From assembly GCF_000938255.1 (NCBI RefSeq), contig NZ_JYMR01000053.1, positions 124,001-188,000 of the forward strand: a DNA stretch of 64,000 nt. Reading direction: 5' to 3'. Both the position numbers and the translations under genes were made by a program. Shown piece by piece: positions 1 through 7,938 of this stretch. The notes under the pieces are model-generated. The model did not search any database. It worked only from the letters and a program-made list of their open reading frames with translations, and was not told the origin of the DNA. Every line of letters begins with the position of its first letter. Positions within the stretch are counted from its first letter, which is position 1. This DNA comes from Bradyrhizobium sp. LTSP849. Lineage in GTDB: Bacteria; Pseudomonadota; Alphaproteobacteria; Rhizobiales; Xanthobacteraceae.

Positions 1-1056
1 GCGGTCGAACTTGTTCTTGTGGTAGGCGATGTCGGAGGCGAAGTAGGTGTAGGAATTGTCCGATTTGATCAGCGGACGATCGACATCGTCGCCGTAAGCG
101 GTGGCCTTGAACAGCAGCTGCTCGCGGTCTTCCCAATCCTCGACCGGCGCGCCCTTCGGCGGCGGCAGGCGCCCCTCGTAGATGTCGCCCTTGGCCTTCA
201 GGAAATCGATGGTCTCGGCAACCTTGTTGTTGCCGGTCTCGATCAGCGAGCGCTCCGAGAAGAACACGTCGTGGCGGATGTTGAGCGCGGCAAGATCGCC
301 CTTGATCTCGTCCATCATCATCGCGATCGCCTTGGCACGCACCGTCGGTAGCCATTGCGCCTCGCTCATCGCGCGGAGCTTGTCGCCATGCTCCTTCGCC
401 AGTGCCGCGCCGACAGGCTTGAGATAATCGCCGGGATAAAGCCCTTCCGGGATCGCGCCGATATCCTCGCCAAGCGCCTCGCGATACCTGAGGAAGGCGG
501 AGCGCGCGAGCACGTCGACCTGCGCGCCAGCGTCGTTGATGTAATACTCGCGCGTAACATCGTGGCCGCCGAACTGGAGCAGGCTCGCCAAGGCGTCGCC
601 GAACACAGCACCGCGGCAATGGCCGACATGCATCGGTCCGGTCGGATTGGCCGAGACGTATTCGACGTTGACCTTGGAGCCGCCGCGAACGCGGCCGTAA
701 TCGGCCCCGTCGCGCAACACCGTCCGCAGCGCCTCCGCCCAGGCGGCAGGCTTCAGCGTCAGGTTGATGAAGCCCGGACCGGCGACATCGACCTTGGCGA
801 TCAGCCCGTCGGCACGGAGCCGTTCGGCGATCTGCTCGGCGAGGTCGCGCGGCTTCGCCTTTGCCTCTTTCGCAAGCACCATGGCGGCGTTGGTCGCCAT
901 ATCGCCATGAGAGGGATCGCGCGGCGGCTCGACCACCACGCGCGAGAAATCGATGCCCTCGGGCCAGCTGGCGTCGGCCGCGAGCGCGCGGCAGACAGCG
1001 TGCACGCGCGCGAGCACGTCGGCGAACAAATGCAGGGATGAGGATGTGTCGGGCAT
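1..1056 (-). CDS. argS: Arginyl-tRNA synthetase, N-terminal 352 residues (cut by window edge)
   Basis: Class I aminoacyl-tRNA synthetase that charges tRNA-Arg in the cytoplasm. The frame is open from an ATG at 1056 to the window edge, so the C-terminal part, including the anticodon-binding domain, lies outside. The translation begins MPDTSSSLHLFADVLARV. It carries the N-terminal additional domain and the class I HIGH-type motif as HVGHCRG in the context NPTGPMHVGHCRGAVFGDAL, followed by the conserved YINDAGAQ segment. The next gene upstream on the same strand, dgt, ends 9 nt before this start, so the two are probably co-transcribed. The argS-dgt-erpA order is common in alphaproteobacteria. 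Identity is secure; only the length is unknown. Confidence 0.96.
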   Translation of the reverse strand, partial: MPDTSSSLHLFADVLARVHAVCRALAADASWPEGIDFSRVVVEPPRDPSHGDMATNAAMVLAKEAKAKPRDLAEQIAERLRADGLIAKVDVAGPGFINLTLKPAAWAEALRTVLRDGADYGRVRGGSKVNVEYVSANPTGPMHVGHCRGAVFGDALASLLQFGGHDVTREYYINDAGAQVDVLARSAFLRYREALGEDIGAIPEGLYPGDYLKPVGAALAKEHGDKLRAMSEAQWLPTVRAKAIAMMMDEIKGDLAALNIRHDVFFSERSLIETGNNKVAETIDFLKAKGDIYEGRLPPPKGAPVEDWEDREQLLFKATAYGDDVDRPLIKSDNSYTYFASDIAYHKNKFDR

Positions 1057-1065
1057 GGCCGCCGC

Positions 1066-2274
1066 CTAACGCAAATCCGGGGTCGAGTCAAAGAGCCGCT
1101 GGTGCTCGGTCAGGGCAAAACGGTCGGTCATTCCGGCAATGAAATTGCCGATCCGGCGGGCCCGGTCGGCCTCGTCATCCCCCTCCGCCTCCACCAGCCA
1201 TTCCGGCGGCAGCTCGCCCGGCGATGTCAGGTATTTTGCGAACAAATCGAACAGGATCTGCTCCGCCTCCGCCATCACCCGCATCACGCGCTTGTGGCGG
1301 TACATGTGCTGGAAGAGGAAGCGCTTGATGGCGGCCTCCTCATCGGCGACCTCGGCGGGGAACGAGATCAGTGCCCGGCTCTGGTGCCGGACGTCCTGGG
1401 CCGATTGCGGTTGCACGGCGGCGAGGTTCCTCTTGGCTTCCGCGAAGACCGCGCCGATCAGGTGCGAAATCAGCTCGCGCACCAGCTCGGCGCCACGCCT
1501 GACGTCTTCGAGATCGGGATAATGCGCCGAGGTCTCGGCGATGATCTCTGCCGTGAGCGGCATCACCTTGAGATCGTCGAGGTGAAACAGGCCGGCGCGC
1601 AGGCCATCGTCGATGTCGTGGGCGTCGTAGGCGATGTCGTCGGCGATCGCGGCCACCTGCGCTTCGAGCGAGGCGAAGCTCCAGAGCTCGAGGTCGTATG
1701 ACTTGATGTAGTCGGCGATCCCGACGGGAATGCCGTGCTGACGATAGCGCCCGACCGGCGCGCCGCTGCGATCCGCCAGCGGCCCGTTGTGCTTGACGAT
1801 GCCTTCCAGCGACTCCCAGGTCAGGTTGAGCCCGTCGAATTCGGGGTAACGATGCTCCAACGAGGCTACGACGCGCAACGCCTGGGCGTTGTGGTCGAAG
1901 CCGCCAAAATCCCTCAGGCAGGCGTCCAGCGCCCTCTCGCCGGCGTGCCCGAACGGCGGATGACCGAGATCATGGGCGAGCGCCAGCGTTTCCGTGAGGT
2001 CCTCGTCGAGCCCGAGCTGCCGGGCCAGTGCGCGGGCGATCTGCGCCACCTCCAGCGAATGGGTCAGCCGGGTCCGGTAGTGGTCGCCCTCGTGGAACAC
2101 GAACACCTGGGTCTTGTACTTCAGGCGGCGGAACGCGGTGGAATGGATGACCCGGTCACAATCTCGCCGGAACGGGCTGCGGGTCTGGCTCGGCGGCTCC
2201 GCGACCAGCCGGCCACGGCTGCGGTCGGGGTCGCAGGCATAGGGCGCACGGGGGGCAGCCATTCCGACGGACAC
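1066..2274 (-). CDS. dgt: Deoxyguanosinetriphosphate triphosphohydrolase-like protein
   Basis: HD-superfamily dNTP triphosphohydrolase that releases tripolyphosphate from dNTPs; probably a cytoplasmic control on dNTP pools. The 402-residue product shows the HD metal site: H in RLTHSLEVAQIARAL, the HD pair in LALAHDLGHPPFGHAGE, and a later D in IADDIAYDAHD. The N-terminal RSPFRRDCDRVIHSTAFRRL block is typical of the dGTPase-like family of alphaproteobacteria. The start used is a GTG at 2274; an ATG four codons downstream at 2262 is equally possible, as neither has a clear ribosome binding site. It is divergent from erpA and lies directly upstream of argS on the same strand. Confidence 0.93.
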   Translation of the reverse strand: MSVGMAAPRAPYACDPDRSRGRLVAEPPSQTRSPFRRDCDRVIHSTAFRRLKYKTQVFVFHEGDHYRTRLTHSLEVAQIARALARQLGLDEDLTETLALAHDLGHPPFGHAGERALDACLRDFGGFDHNAQALRVVASLEHRYPEFDGLNLTWESLEGIVKHNGPLADRSGAPVGRYRQHGIPVGIADYIKSYDLELWSFASLEAQVAAIADDIAYDAHDIDDGLRAGLFHLDDLKVMPLTAEIIAETSAHYPDLEDVRRGAELVRELISHLIGAVFAEAKRNLAAVQPQSAQDVRHQSRALISFPAEVADEEAAIKRFLFQHMYRHKRVMRVMAEAEQILFDLFAKYLTSPGELPPEWLVEAEGDDEADRARRIGNFIAGMTDRFALTEHQRLFDSTPDLR

Positions 2275-2338
2275 GGCGAATTTAGTCCCTATCCATTTGA
2301 TTCTGCGTATGGTGGCACTTAACTATGCCGGACGCGGG

Positions 2339-2371
2339 ATACCAAATGAATTGGGCAAGTGAATTTGGTAT
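2339..2371. promoter_or_regulatory. Inverted repeat upstream of erpA, candidate operator
   Basis: ATACCAAAT (2339-2347) and ATTTGGTAT (2363-2371) form a perfect 9-bp inverted repeat with a 15-nt spacer in the 123-bp dgt/erpA divergent gap. It ends 26 nt before the erpA ATG. It is AT-rich in a GC-rich setting, as operators often are. It does not match the Irr or RirA box forms I know, so any regulator is unassigned. Confidence 0.35.
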
Positions 2372-2397
2372 GACCGCGGGACTATCGGAGACGAACG

Positions 2398-2727
2398 ATG
2401 ACGACTGACGTGACCATCAGTGACAAGGCCGCACGCCGGATTGGGGAGATTCTCAAAGGCGAAGGGTCTGGCGCGATGCTGCGGATCTCCGTTGAGGGTG
2501 GTGGCTGCTCCGGCTTCCAGTACAAGTTCGACATCGACCGTGCCCGCACCGACGACGATCTCGTGATCGAGCAGGACAATGCAGTGGTGCTGGTCGATTC
2601 CGCCTCCCAGCCGTTTTTGGCGGGATCGCAGGTCGACTTCGTCGACGATCTGATCGGCGCCTCGTTCCGCGTCAACAATCCGAACGCGACCGCCTCGTGC
2701 GGCTGCGGGACCAGCTTCTCGATCTAG
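2398..2727 (+). CDS. erpA: Iron-sulfur cluster insertion protein ErpA (A-type carrier)
   Basis: A-type Fe-S carrier that passes clusters to apo-proteins in the cytoplasm. At 109 residues it has the family's usual length. The three cluster-ligand cysteines are present: one in EGGGCSGFQYKF and the C-terminal pair in ATASCGCGTSF. The ATG at 2398 is preceded by a purine-rich GGAG about 10 nt upstream. It is transcribed alone and divergently from dgt. Family membership is clear; ErpA rather than IscA or SufA is inferred from the position beside dgt/argS, because no isc or suf genes are nearby. Confidence 0.92.
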   Translation: MTTDVTISDKAARRIGEILKGEGSGAMLRISVEGGGCSGFQYKFDIDRARTDDDLVIEQDNAVVLVDSASQPFLAGSQVDFVDDLIGASFRVNNPNATASCGCGTSFSI

Positions 2728-2938
2728 CCCGATTCAAAATCTGAAAAACAACCCCATGCACAGTAGCCGGGACGCCGGCGCGGCCAGTTTCGGCTTTTGC
2801 GAAGTACATTTGACCCGTCGGGCAAAACAGGGGTAGGATGTGATCATCGCGATATCCCCAAGGGCTGGGAGCTAGACCGGGCACACCCACGATCGCGAAA
2901 GTTTTGTTTGAGCGAGCCTGCCGCAGCACATCAAGTGA

Positions 2939-3616
2939 TTAGGTGTCAGTCGTGACGTGGTCCCACGCTTGTTCATTGTATCCGATAAGCCAGTTCAAAG
3001 CGTAGTGCCTTTCTTGCGTCACGCCAGGATCGAGACCCGCCGGTACCTCCTGTCCCCTAATACGGGCATTTCTAACAGCCCAGTGGTACCTGTAGATCAG
3101 ATCGGCCTGATCAAGAATGTCGGCGATCGGACGAAGTTCGGAGTCTTCGATGAACTGAGAGGTTGTCCTTTCGGCCATTGTCCCAGCGGCGAATTCCACG
3201 TCGCAAATCTGAGCTGGCTTTCCTAATTGCGCCACGAAGCCCAATGCCCAAAGCAGAGTCCAGGCGGCTTCGTGCCTCCAAGTGAATTGAATCCGGTCGT
3301 GCTGCGAGGGGGAATGGTCGAGCACGAAGGCGAGCTCCTGGGGAGTCAGATGTGGCCGGAGTTCGTATGATTCCAGAAGTTGTTCAACTAGCTCTTCCCC
3401 AAGCCCTTCGCCCTTTGCAGCAACGAAAAGGACGCAAAGAGTGCGCAGCGCGACTTCTTCTTTTGATCGTTTCAGCGCCTCAGCCGCGCTCTCAATAACG
3501 GGTAATGTGGCAAGGACAGGTACGCCCTCGGCTCGAAGGATCCCTTCTGACCTGAGCCTTCTATCAATAGCTTCCGCTGAGACCCCGCCATTGTCCGCTG
3601 CCAGCCCCTCATTCAT
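2939..3616 (-). CDS. DUF4272 domain protein
   Basis: 225 residues from the ATG at 3616, which follows a GGGGGG run; upstream in-frame TTG/GTG codons are less likely starts. The protein has no signal peptide or membrane segment. The body matches DUF4272 as I recall it: an N-terminal RRLRSEGI block, a helical middle, TWRHEAAWTLLWALGFV, then D-x-AD-LIYRYHWAVRNAR and a C-terminal RHYALNWLIGY. The domain's function is unknown; it often turns up as a lone cargo gene. Two 60-bp blocks counted by hand (3121-3180 and 3421-3480) give 55% and 52% GC, against 65% for 5821-5880, so the segment may be acquired. It lies alone between erpA and an opposite-strand gene. Confidence 0.75.
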   Translation of the reverse strand: MNEGLAADNGGVSAEAIDRRLRSEGILRAEGVPVLATLPVIESAAEALKRSKEEVALRTLCVLFVAAKGEGLGEELVEQLLESYELRPHLTPQELAFVLDHSPSQHDRIQFTWRHEAAWTLLWALGFVAQLGKPAQICDVEFAAGTMAERTTSQFIEDSELRPIADILDQADLIYRYHWAVRNARIRGQEVPAGLDPGVTQERHYALNWLIGYNEQAWDHVTTDT

Positions 3617-3761
3617 CGCGCCCCCCAACACTTGTTGAACCTGCAATATTACGAGGCACCTTCGGCAGCGACAAGATCGAGCATTCCCATCGCAGCCGCT
3701 TGGAGCGCATGCCAGACTGCGGCATCGCCGTGGCGCGCCAGTAGCGGAAGACAGTTATCCA

Positions 3762-4664
3762 ATGCGCATGATCAATCGTCTGTTCTGTTGCCTCGTTCTA
3801 TTCGTTGCAGTCGCTGCCGTCCCGGTGCTCCCCCTGCACGCTGCCGAAACATGCCCGTTCATCAGCGCCCAGGAGCTCGCCGGTGCGATGCCGACGCTCA
3901 AATGGTCGCTGATTTCAAATCAGGACGGCCGCGGCTGCATCTACCAGGCCGGGCGCGGCGATACGATGATGCTGACCGTGTTCCGCAATCCCGACAAGGA
4001 CCGCGCCAGGGAATTGTACGCGACCTTCGTCAAGACGCTTGGCGAGCGCATGCCGCTTAACGCAGTGTCCGGGATCGGCGACGAAGGCCAGGGCGGAACG
4101 AGCGCCGCCGGCGCGGAGCGCCAGGAGGCCTCGGTCGTCGCCCTGTCCGGCGATTACATTCTGCAGATCAGCGTCTATCCGATCGGCCGCCGTGCCGACG
4201 ACGCGCTGCTCGGACCGATCACCCAAGCCGCGCGCGTCGCCATTGGCAATGTGAGCAAGACCAGCGAGCGGTTCGGCACTTGCGAATGGCTCACGCCTGG
4301 GGATGCCGACGGCTTCCTCGACAAGAGCACGCTGCAGGTCCAGCGGACCGGCGCGGGCAGCTGCATGATGTTCGATCGTGAGGCCAACACCATGACAGTC
4401 GCGGTGATTGCGATCTCGCGCGACACGGTCATCAGCATGATGAAGCGCACGGGCCCGTGCAAGCACGTGGCTATCCCCGAGCTCGGCAGTGAAGCGTTCG
4501 GCGAGCATTCCTGCACCAAGGGCAACGGCAATGCCGTCAACATCTTTGTCTGGAAGAACGGCAGGCAGGCCTCGATCCTGTTCGCGCCGGTCAAGCCGCA
4601 TCCGGAGTCCGGCTCGGTCGAGCGCCTGAAGGTGATCGCCGGGCGAGTCTATGGAAAGCTTTAG
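3762..4664 (+). CDS. Secreted protein with two internal repeats, function unknown
   Basis: 300 residues. The N-terminus is a classical Sec signal peptide (basic MRMINR, hydrophobic core, AxA-like cleavage after LPLHAAE), so the product is probably periplasmic. The mature part looks like two copies of one fold. Unit 1 starts at ETCPFISAQELAGAMP with a second Cys in GRGCIYQ; unit 2 starts at GTCEWLTPGDADGF with a second Cys in GAGSCMMF. Both continue into a strand-rich stretch and a closing helix. The Cys-spaced layout recalls DUF3558-type secreted proteins, but I cannot assign a family. Its TAG stop overlaps the TAA of the convergent histidine kinase gene. No function can be stated. Confidence 0.75.
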   Translation: MRMINRLFCCLVLFVAVAAVPVLPLHAAETCPFISAQELAGAMPTLKWSLISNQDGRGCIYQAGRGDTMMLTVFRNPDKDRARELYATFVKTLGERMPLNAVSGIGDEGQGGTSAAGAERQEASVVALSGDYILQISVYPIGRRADDALLGPITQAARVAIGNVSKTSERFGTCEWLTPGDADGFLDKSTLQVQRTGAGSCMMFDREANTMTVAVIAISRDTVISMMKRTGPCKHVAIPELGSEAFGEHSCTKGNGNAVNIFVWKNGRQASILFAPVKPHPESGSVERLKVIAGRVYGKL

Positions 4665-6991
4665 GCGCCGGTCATCTGCCTTTCCTCGTCCGTCCACTCC
4701 ACCTCATCAGGCATCAGCTCCGGCTGAAGCGGCGCGTCCTCCGCCATCACGTCTCCGTTCAGCGCACGCAGCAAGGCTGCGGCCAGCGCGGACTTGCGCA
4801 GCGGCTTTGCCAGAAAATCCGACATGCCGGCTTCTCGGCAGGTCTTGACGTCCTCGGGGAAGGCGTTGGCGGTGAGCGCGATGATCGGCAAGGCTTCGAA
4901 GCCTCCCCCCTGCGCGCGGATCGCCCGGGTCGCGGCAAGGCCGTCCATGTCGGGCATGCGGACGTCCATCAGCACGACATCGTAGTCGCCCTCGGAGGCC
5001 GCCTCGACGGCCTCGACGCCGTCGGTGACGACGCGCAAATCGACATCGAAGGCGCCGAGCATCTTGCTCACGACCATGCGGTTGACGGCGTCGTCCTCCG
5101 CGACCAGCACCTTCAGCGGCCGATCGAGGCCGGCGATACGGGCCTTGAGCTCATCGGCTTCGTCGCGGTCCGCATTCTGGTCGGATGCCTGCGCCTGGCT
5201 CCAGGGCAGCACCAGCGTGAAGCGGAAGGTCGAGCCCTCGCCCGGCGTCGAAGTGACGCCGATGGTACCGCCCATCTGCTCGATGATGCGGCGTGAGATC
5301 GCAAGCCCAAGCCCGGTGCCGCCGAAGCGGCGGCTGATCGAAGCGTCGGCCTGCGCGAAGTCGGAGAACAGCTGGCCGAGCTTCTCGGGCGCGATGCCGA
5401 TGCCGCTGTCGGTTACGGTCCATTCAACGGTCGCGAGCAGGTCGCGACGCGCCTGGCAGGTGGCCTTGATTGTCACCTCGCCTTCGTCGGTAAACTTCAC
5501 CGCATTGGAGGCGAGGTTGAGCAGCACCTGCCGGATCCGCGCGACATCGCCGCGCAGCGTCGGCGGCAGGTTCGGATCGAGCTCGACCTTGACCGCGAGC
5601 CCCTTGCTCTTGGCGCCCGCGCGCACGACGGTCGCGACCGTCTCGACCAGCGCCTGCGGCACGAAATCGATGGCCTCGAACGCGAAGCGACCCGCCTCGA
5701 GCTTGGAGAGATCGAGGATGTCGTTGAGGATGCGCTGGAGATTGTCGCCGGACTCGTGAATGCTGGTGACGGCCTCGCGCTGTTCCGGATCGAGTTTTGT
5801 TTCGAGCAGCATGCTGGCAAGCCCGAGCACGCCGTTCATGGGCGTACGGATCTCATGGCTCATCACCGCCAGGAAGTCGGACTTGGCACGGCTCTCGGCC
5901 TCGGCCTTCTCCGCGCGCCAGCGCTCGGTGACGTCACGGCCGAAGCCGCGATAACCGAGGAATTGGCCGTCGCGGTCGTAGGCCGGCTTCGCAGTCAGCG
6001 ACCACAACCGCGCCTCGCCGCCGGCGACGACCTTGAGGTTCATCTCGTGCAGCGGTTCGGCGTGCTCCATCAGGCCGACGACGTTGTAGGCGGCCGCCTT
6101 GTCTTCGGGGCAGAGCATGTCGAGCACGTCGGCGAAATGCGATCCCTTCAGCAACGGAAGCGGCAGCTGCGCGACGTCGGCGAAGCGTTCAGGCACGTCG
6201 GTGAGATGCCCTTCGGCGTCGGTCTGCCACAGCCAGTCGCTGGCATTCTCCTGAAAATCCTTCAGCAGCAGCGAGATGATTTCGGTCTGCCGCTCAAGCT
6301 CGAGCTGGGCCTTGAGATTGCCGAGAAACAGATTGCCCTGCGAGACGATGTTGCGCGCCATGAAGAACGCGAACAGCAGCAGGAACACTGCGGTCAGCGC
6401 ATACGGACCAGCACCGCACAGCAGCATCGCGCCGGCGCAGGCAACCGTCATGGTCGCGAGATAGACGAGGCCGGCGCGCGGGAAGGTCGAGAGCGTGAAG
6501 GCACCGCCCGACATCATGCCGACCATCAGGCAGGCCAGGATCAACTGGCTGGTCGGCTCGACGCGGCTGAACAGCGCCAGCGGCAGCGTGCCCCAAATCG
6601 CGGCGAGGAAGAATGCCTGCCGCAGTATCTGCCGCGTCGCGCGCGGTGAAGCTTCCTGCGGCGGGTTCTGATGCGAGCGCCGCCACGCGCGCACTGCGAG
6701 CGACGCAGAGGTGGCGAGCGTCAGGCCCCAGATCGCGAGGAAGTCGTTCCAGCCCCTGCCCCAGAACAGGATCAGCACGATGGCGACGTTGAGCATGGTC
6801 ACAGCCATCGTCACCGGAATCAGCCGCGTCACCGCGTCGATCTGCTTGGCGCGGATCCGGCGCAGCTCGCGCTCGCTGAGACCGGCGGTCAGGCCGTCCT
6901 CGATCTCGAAGCCGCCGAGCCAATACAGGAACGCGCCGATCAGGCCGTCATGCGGCTCAGTCTGTTGTGTGGATTTGTCCGGCCATCCCAT
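4661..6991 (-). CDS. Membrane-bound hybrid sensor histidine kinase with PAS and receiver domains
   Basis: 776 residues. An N-terminal region of several hydrophobic segments (roughly residues 55-225) is followed by a coiled linker, a PAS domain (about 245-365, starting DWLWQTDAEGHL), a HisKA domain with phospho-acceptor His379 in VMSHEIRTPMNG, and a HATPase_c domain with N (NLASNAVKFT), G1 (DSGIGI), F and G2 (GGTGLGLAISRR) boxes. A C-terminal receiver follows (about 635-755) with acidic pair AEDD, phospho-Asp in VVLMDVRMPDMDG and Lys in LAKPLR. It probably senses a membrane or redox cue and passes phosphate to an unlinked Hpt protein; no partner regulator is adjacent. The ligand is unknown. 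Convergent with the secreted-protein gene. Confidence 0.93.
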   Translation of the reverse strand: MGWPDKSTQQTEPHDGLIGAFLYWLGGFEIEDGLTAGLSERELRRIRAKQIDAVTRLIPVTMAVTMLNVAIVLILFWGRGWNDFLAIWGLTLATSASLAVRAWRRSHQNPPQEASPRATRQILRQAFFLAAIWGTLPLALFSRVEPTSQLILACLMVGMMSGGAFTLSTFPRAGLVYLATMTVACAGAMLLCGAGPYALTAVFLLLFAFFMARNIVSQGNLFLGNLKAQLELERQTEIISLLLKDFQENASDWLWQTDAEGHLTDVPERFADVAQLPLPLLKGSHFADVLDMLCPEDKAAAYNVVGLMEHAEPLHEMNLKVVAGGEARLWSLTAKPAYDRDGQFLGYRGFGRDVTERWRAEKAEAESRAKSDFLAVMSHEIRTPMNGVLGLASMLLETKLDPEQREAVTSIHESGDNLQRILNDILDLSKLEAGRFAFEAIDFVPQALVETVATVVRAGAKSKGLAVKVELDPNLPPTLRGDVARIRQVLLNLASNAVKFTDEGEVTIKATCQARRDLLATVEWTVTDSGIGIAPEKLGQLFSDFAQADASISRRFGGTGLGLAISRRIIEQMGGTIGVTSTPGEGSTFRFTLVLPWSQAQASDQNADRDEADELKARIAGLDRPLKVLVAEDDAVNRMVVSKMLGAFDVDLRVVTDGVEAVEAASEGDYDVVLMDVRMPDMDGLAATRAIRAQGGGFEALPIIALTANAFPEDVKTCREAGMSDFLAKPLRKSALAAALLRALNGDVMAEDAPLQPELMPDEVEWTDEERQMTGA

Positions 6992-7124
6992 CCGCGGAAC
7001 CTTTTCCGCATCAATGGCCTGCGGCCTGCTTAAGCCGGGTTAATTTTGTGGGAGATTTTGCGGCGTCCTTGACGGGCGCGTTTACATTTTGTTCTAACGA
7101 TGGCCCCGTTTGGAGCGCCCCGCA

Positions 7125-7922
7125 ATGCCGATCAGAGTAGCCACCTGGAACGTGAATTCGGTCCGGCAGCGGATCGATCTTCTGCTGACCTGGCTCAGGG
7201 AGTGCCAGCCGGACATCGTCTGCCTCCAGGAGATCAAATGCGTCGACGAGGCCTTCCCGCGGCTGGAGATCGAGGCGCTCGGCTATAACGTGGTCACTCA
7301 CGGGCAGAAGACGTTCAACGGCGTCGCCCTGTTGTCGAAATTGCCGTTCGACGAGACCAAATCGGGGCTGGCCGGCGACGACGAGGATGCGCATGCCCGC
7401 TTCCTCGAGGGTGTGGTGACACTCAAGCGCGGGGTGCTGCGCATCGCCTGTCTCTATCTGCCCAACGGTAACCCGGTCGGAACCGAGAAATATCCCTATA
7501 AGCTCAAATGGATGTCTCGGCTTCTTGAGTATTCGAAGGAGCGCCTTAAGACCGAGGAGCCGCTGATCCTCGCAGGCGACTTCAATGTCATCCCGGCTGC
7601 CCGCGACGTCCACAATCCCGCCGCCTGGACCGAGGACGCCCTGTTCAAGCCCGAGACGCGGGAGAGCTTTCAGTCGCTGCTTGGGCTCGGCCTGACCGAT
7701 GCGCTGCGGGCGGTGACGGACGAGCCCGGGCTCTACACCTTCTGGGACTACCAGGCCGGCGCCTGGCAGAAGAACCACGGCCTGCGCATCGACCATCTGC
7801 TGCTGTCGCCGCAGGCCAGCGATCGGCTCGCCAATGTCGGGATCGACAGCTATGTGCGCAGCTGGGAGAAGCCGTCGGATCACGTGCCGGTGTGGGCGGA
7901 TCTGGATCTAGAGGCGGCGTGA
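7125..7922 (+). CDS. xth: Exodeoxyribonuclease III
   Basis: Exonuclease III / AP endonuclease of base excision repair, cytoplasmic, 265 residues. The endonuclease/exonuclease/phosphatase fold is clear from VATWNVNSVRQR (metal Asn), CLQEIKC (metal Glu), LAGDFNVIP (catalytic Asp-Asn) and the C-terminal GLRIDHLLLS and WEKPSDHVPVWADL with the catalytic Asp-His. The start is set at the ATG at 7125 giving MPIRVATWNVNS, the usual family N-terminus; a TTG five codons upstream is also in frame. The stop codon lies in the loop of a strong hairpin shared with the convergent exoR gene. Confidence 0.95.
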   Translation: MPIRVATWNVNSVRQRIDLLLTWLRECQPDIVCLQEIKCVDEAFPRLEIEALGYNVVTHGQKTFNGVALLSKLPFDETKSGLAGDDEDAHARFLEGVVTLKRGVLRIACLYLPNGNPVGTEKYPYKLKWMSRLLEYSKERLKTEEPLILAGDFNVIPAARDVHNPAAWTEDALFKPETRESFQSLLGLGLTDALRAVTDEPGLYTFWDYQAGAWQKNHGLRIDHLLLSPQASDRLANVGIDSYVRSWEKPSDHVPVWADLDLEAA

Positions 7923-7933
7923 CGCCGCCTCTA
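7909..7933. terminator. Palindromic terminator-like hairpin between convergent xth and exoR
   Basis: TAGAGGCGGCG (7909-7919) pairs perfectly over 11 bp with CGCCGCCTCTA (7923-7933). The three-base loop TGA (7920-7922) is the xth stop codon. It sits between two convergent genes, so a bidirectional terminator is the natural reading, although no T-run follows on either side. Confidence 0.6.
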
Positions 7934-7938
7934 CAGGC

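Noticed and set aside
2672..2929. Minus-strand frame of 85 codons over the end of erpA and the following gap
   Set aside because: It overlaps erpA and ends in an Arg/Ser run that mirrors erpA codons.
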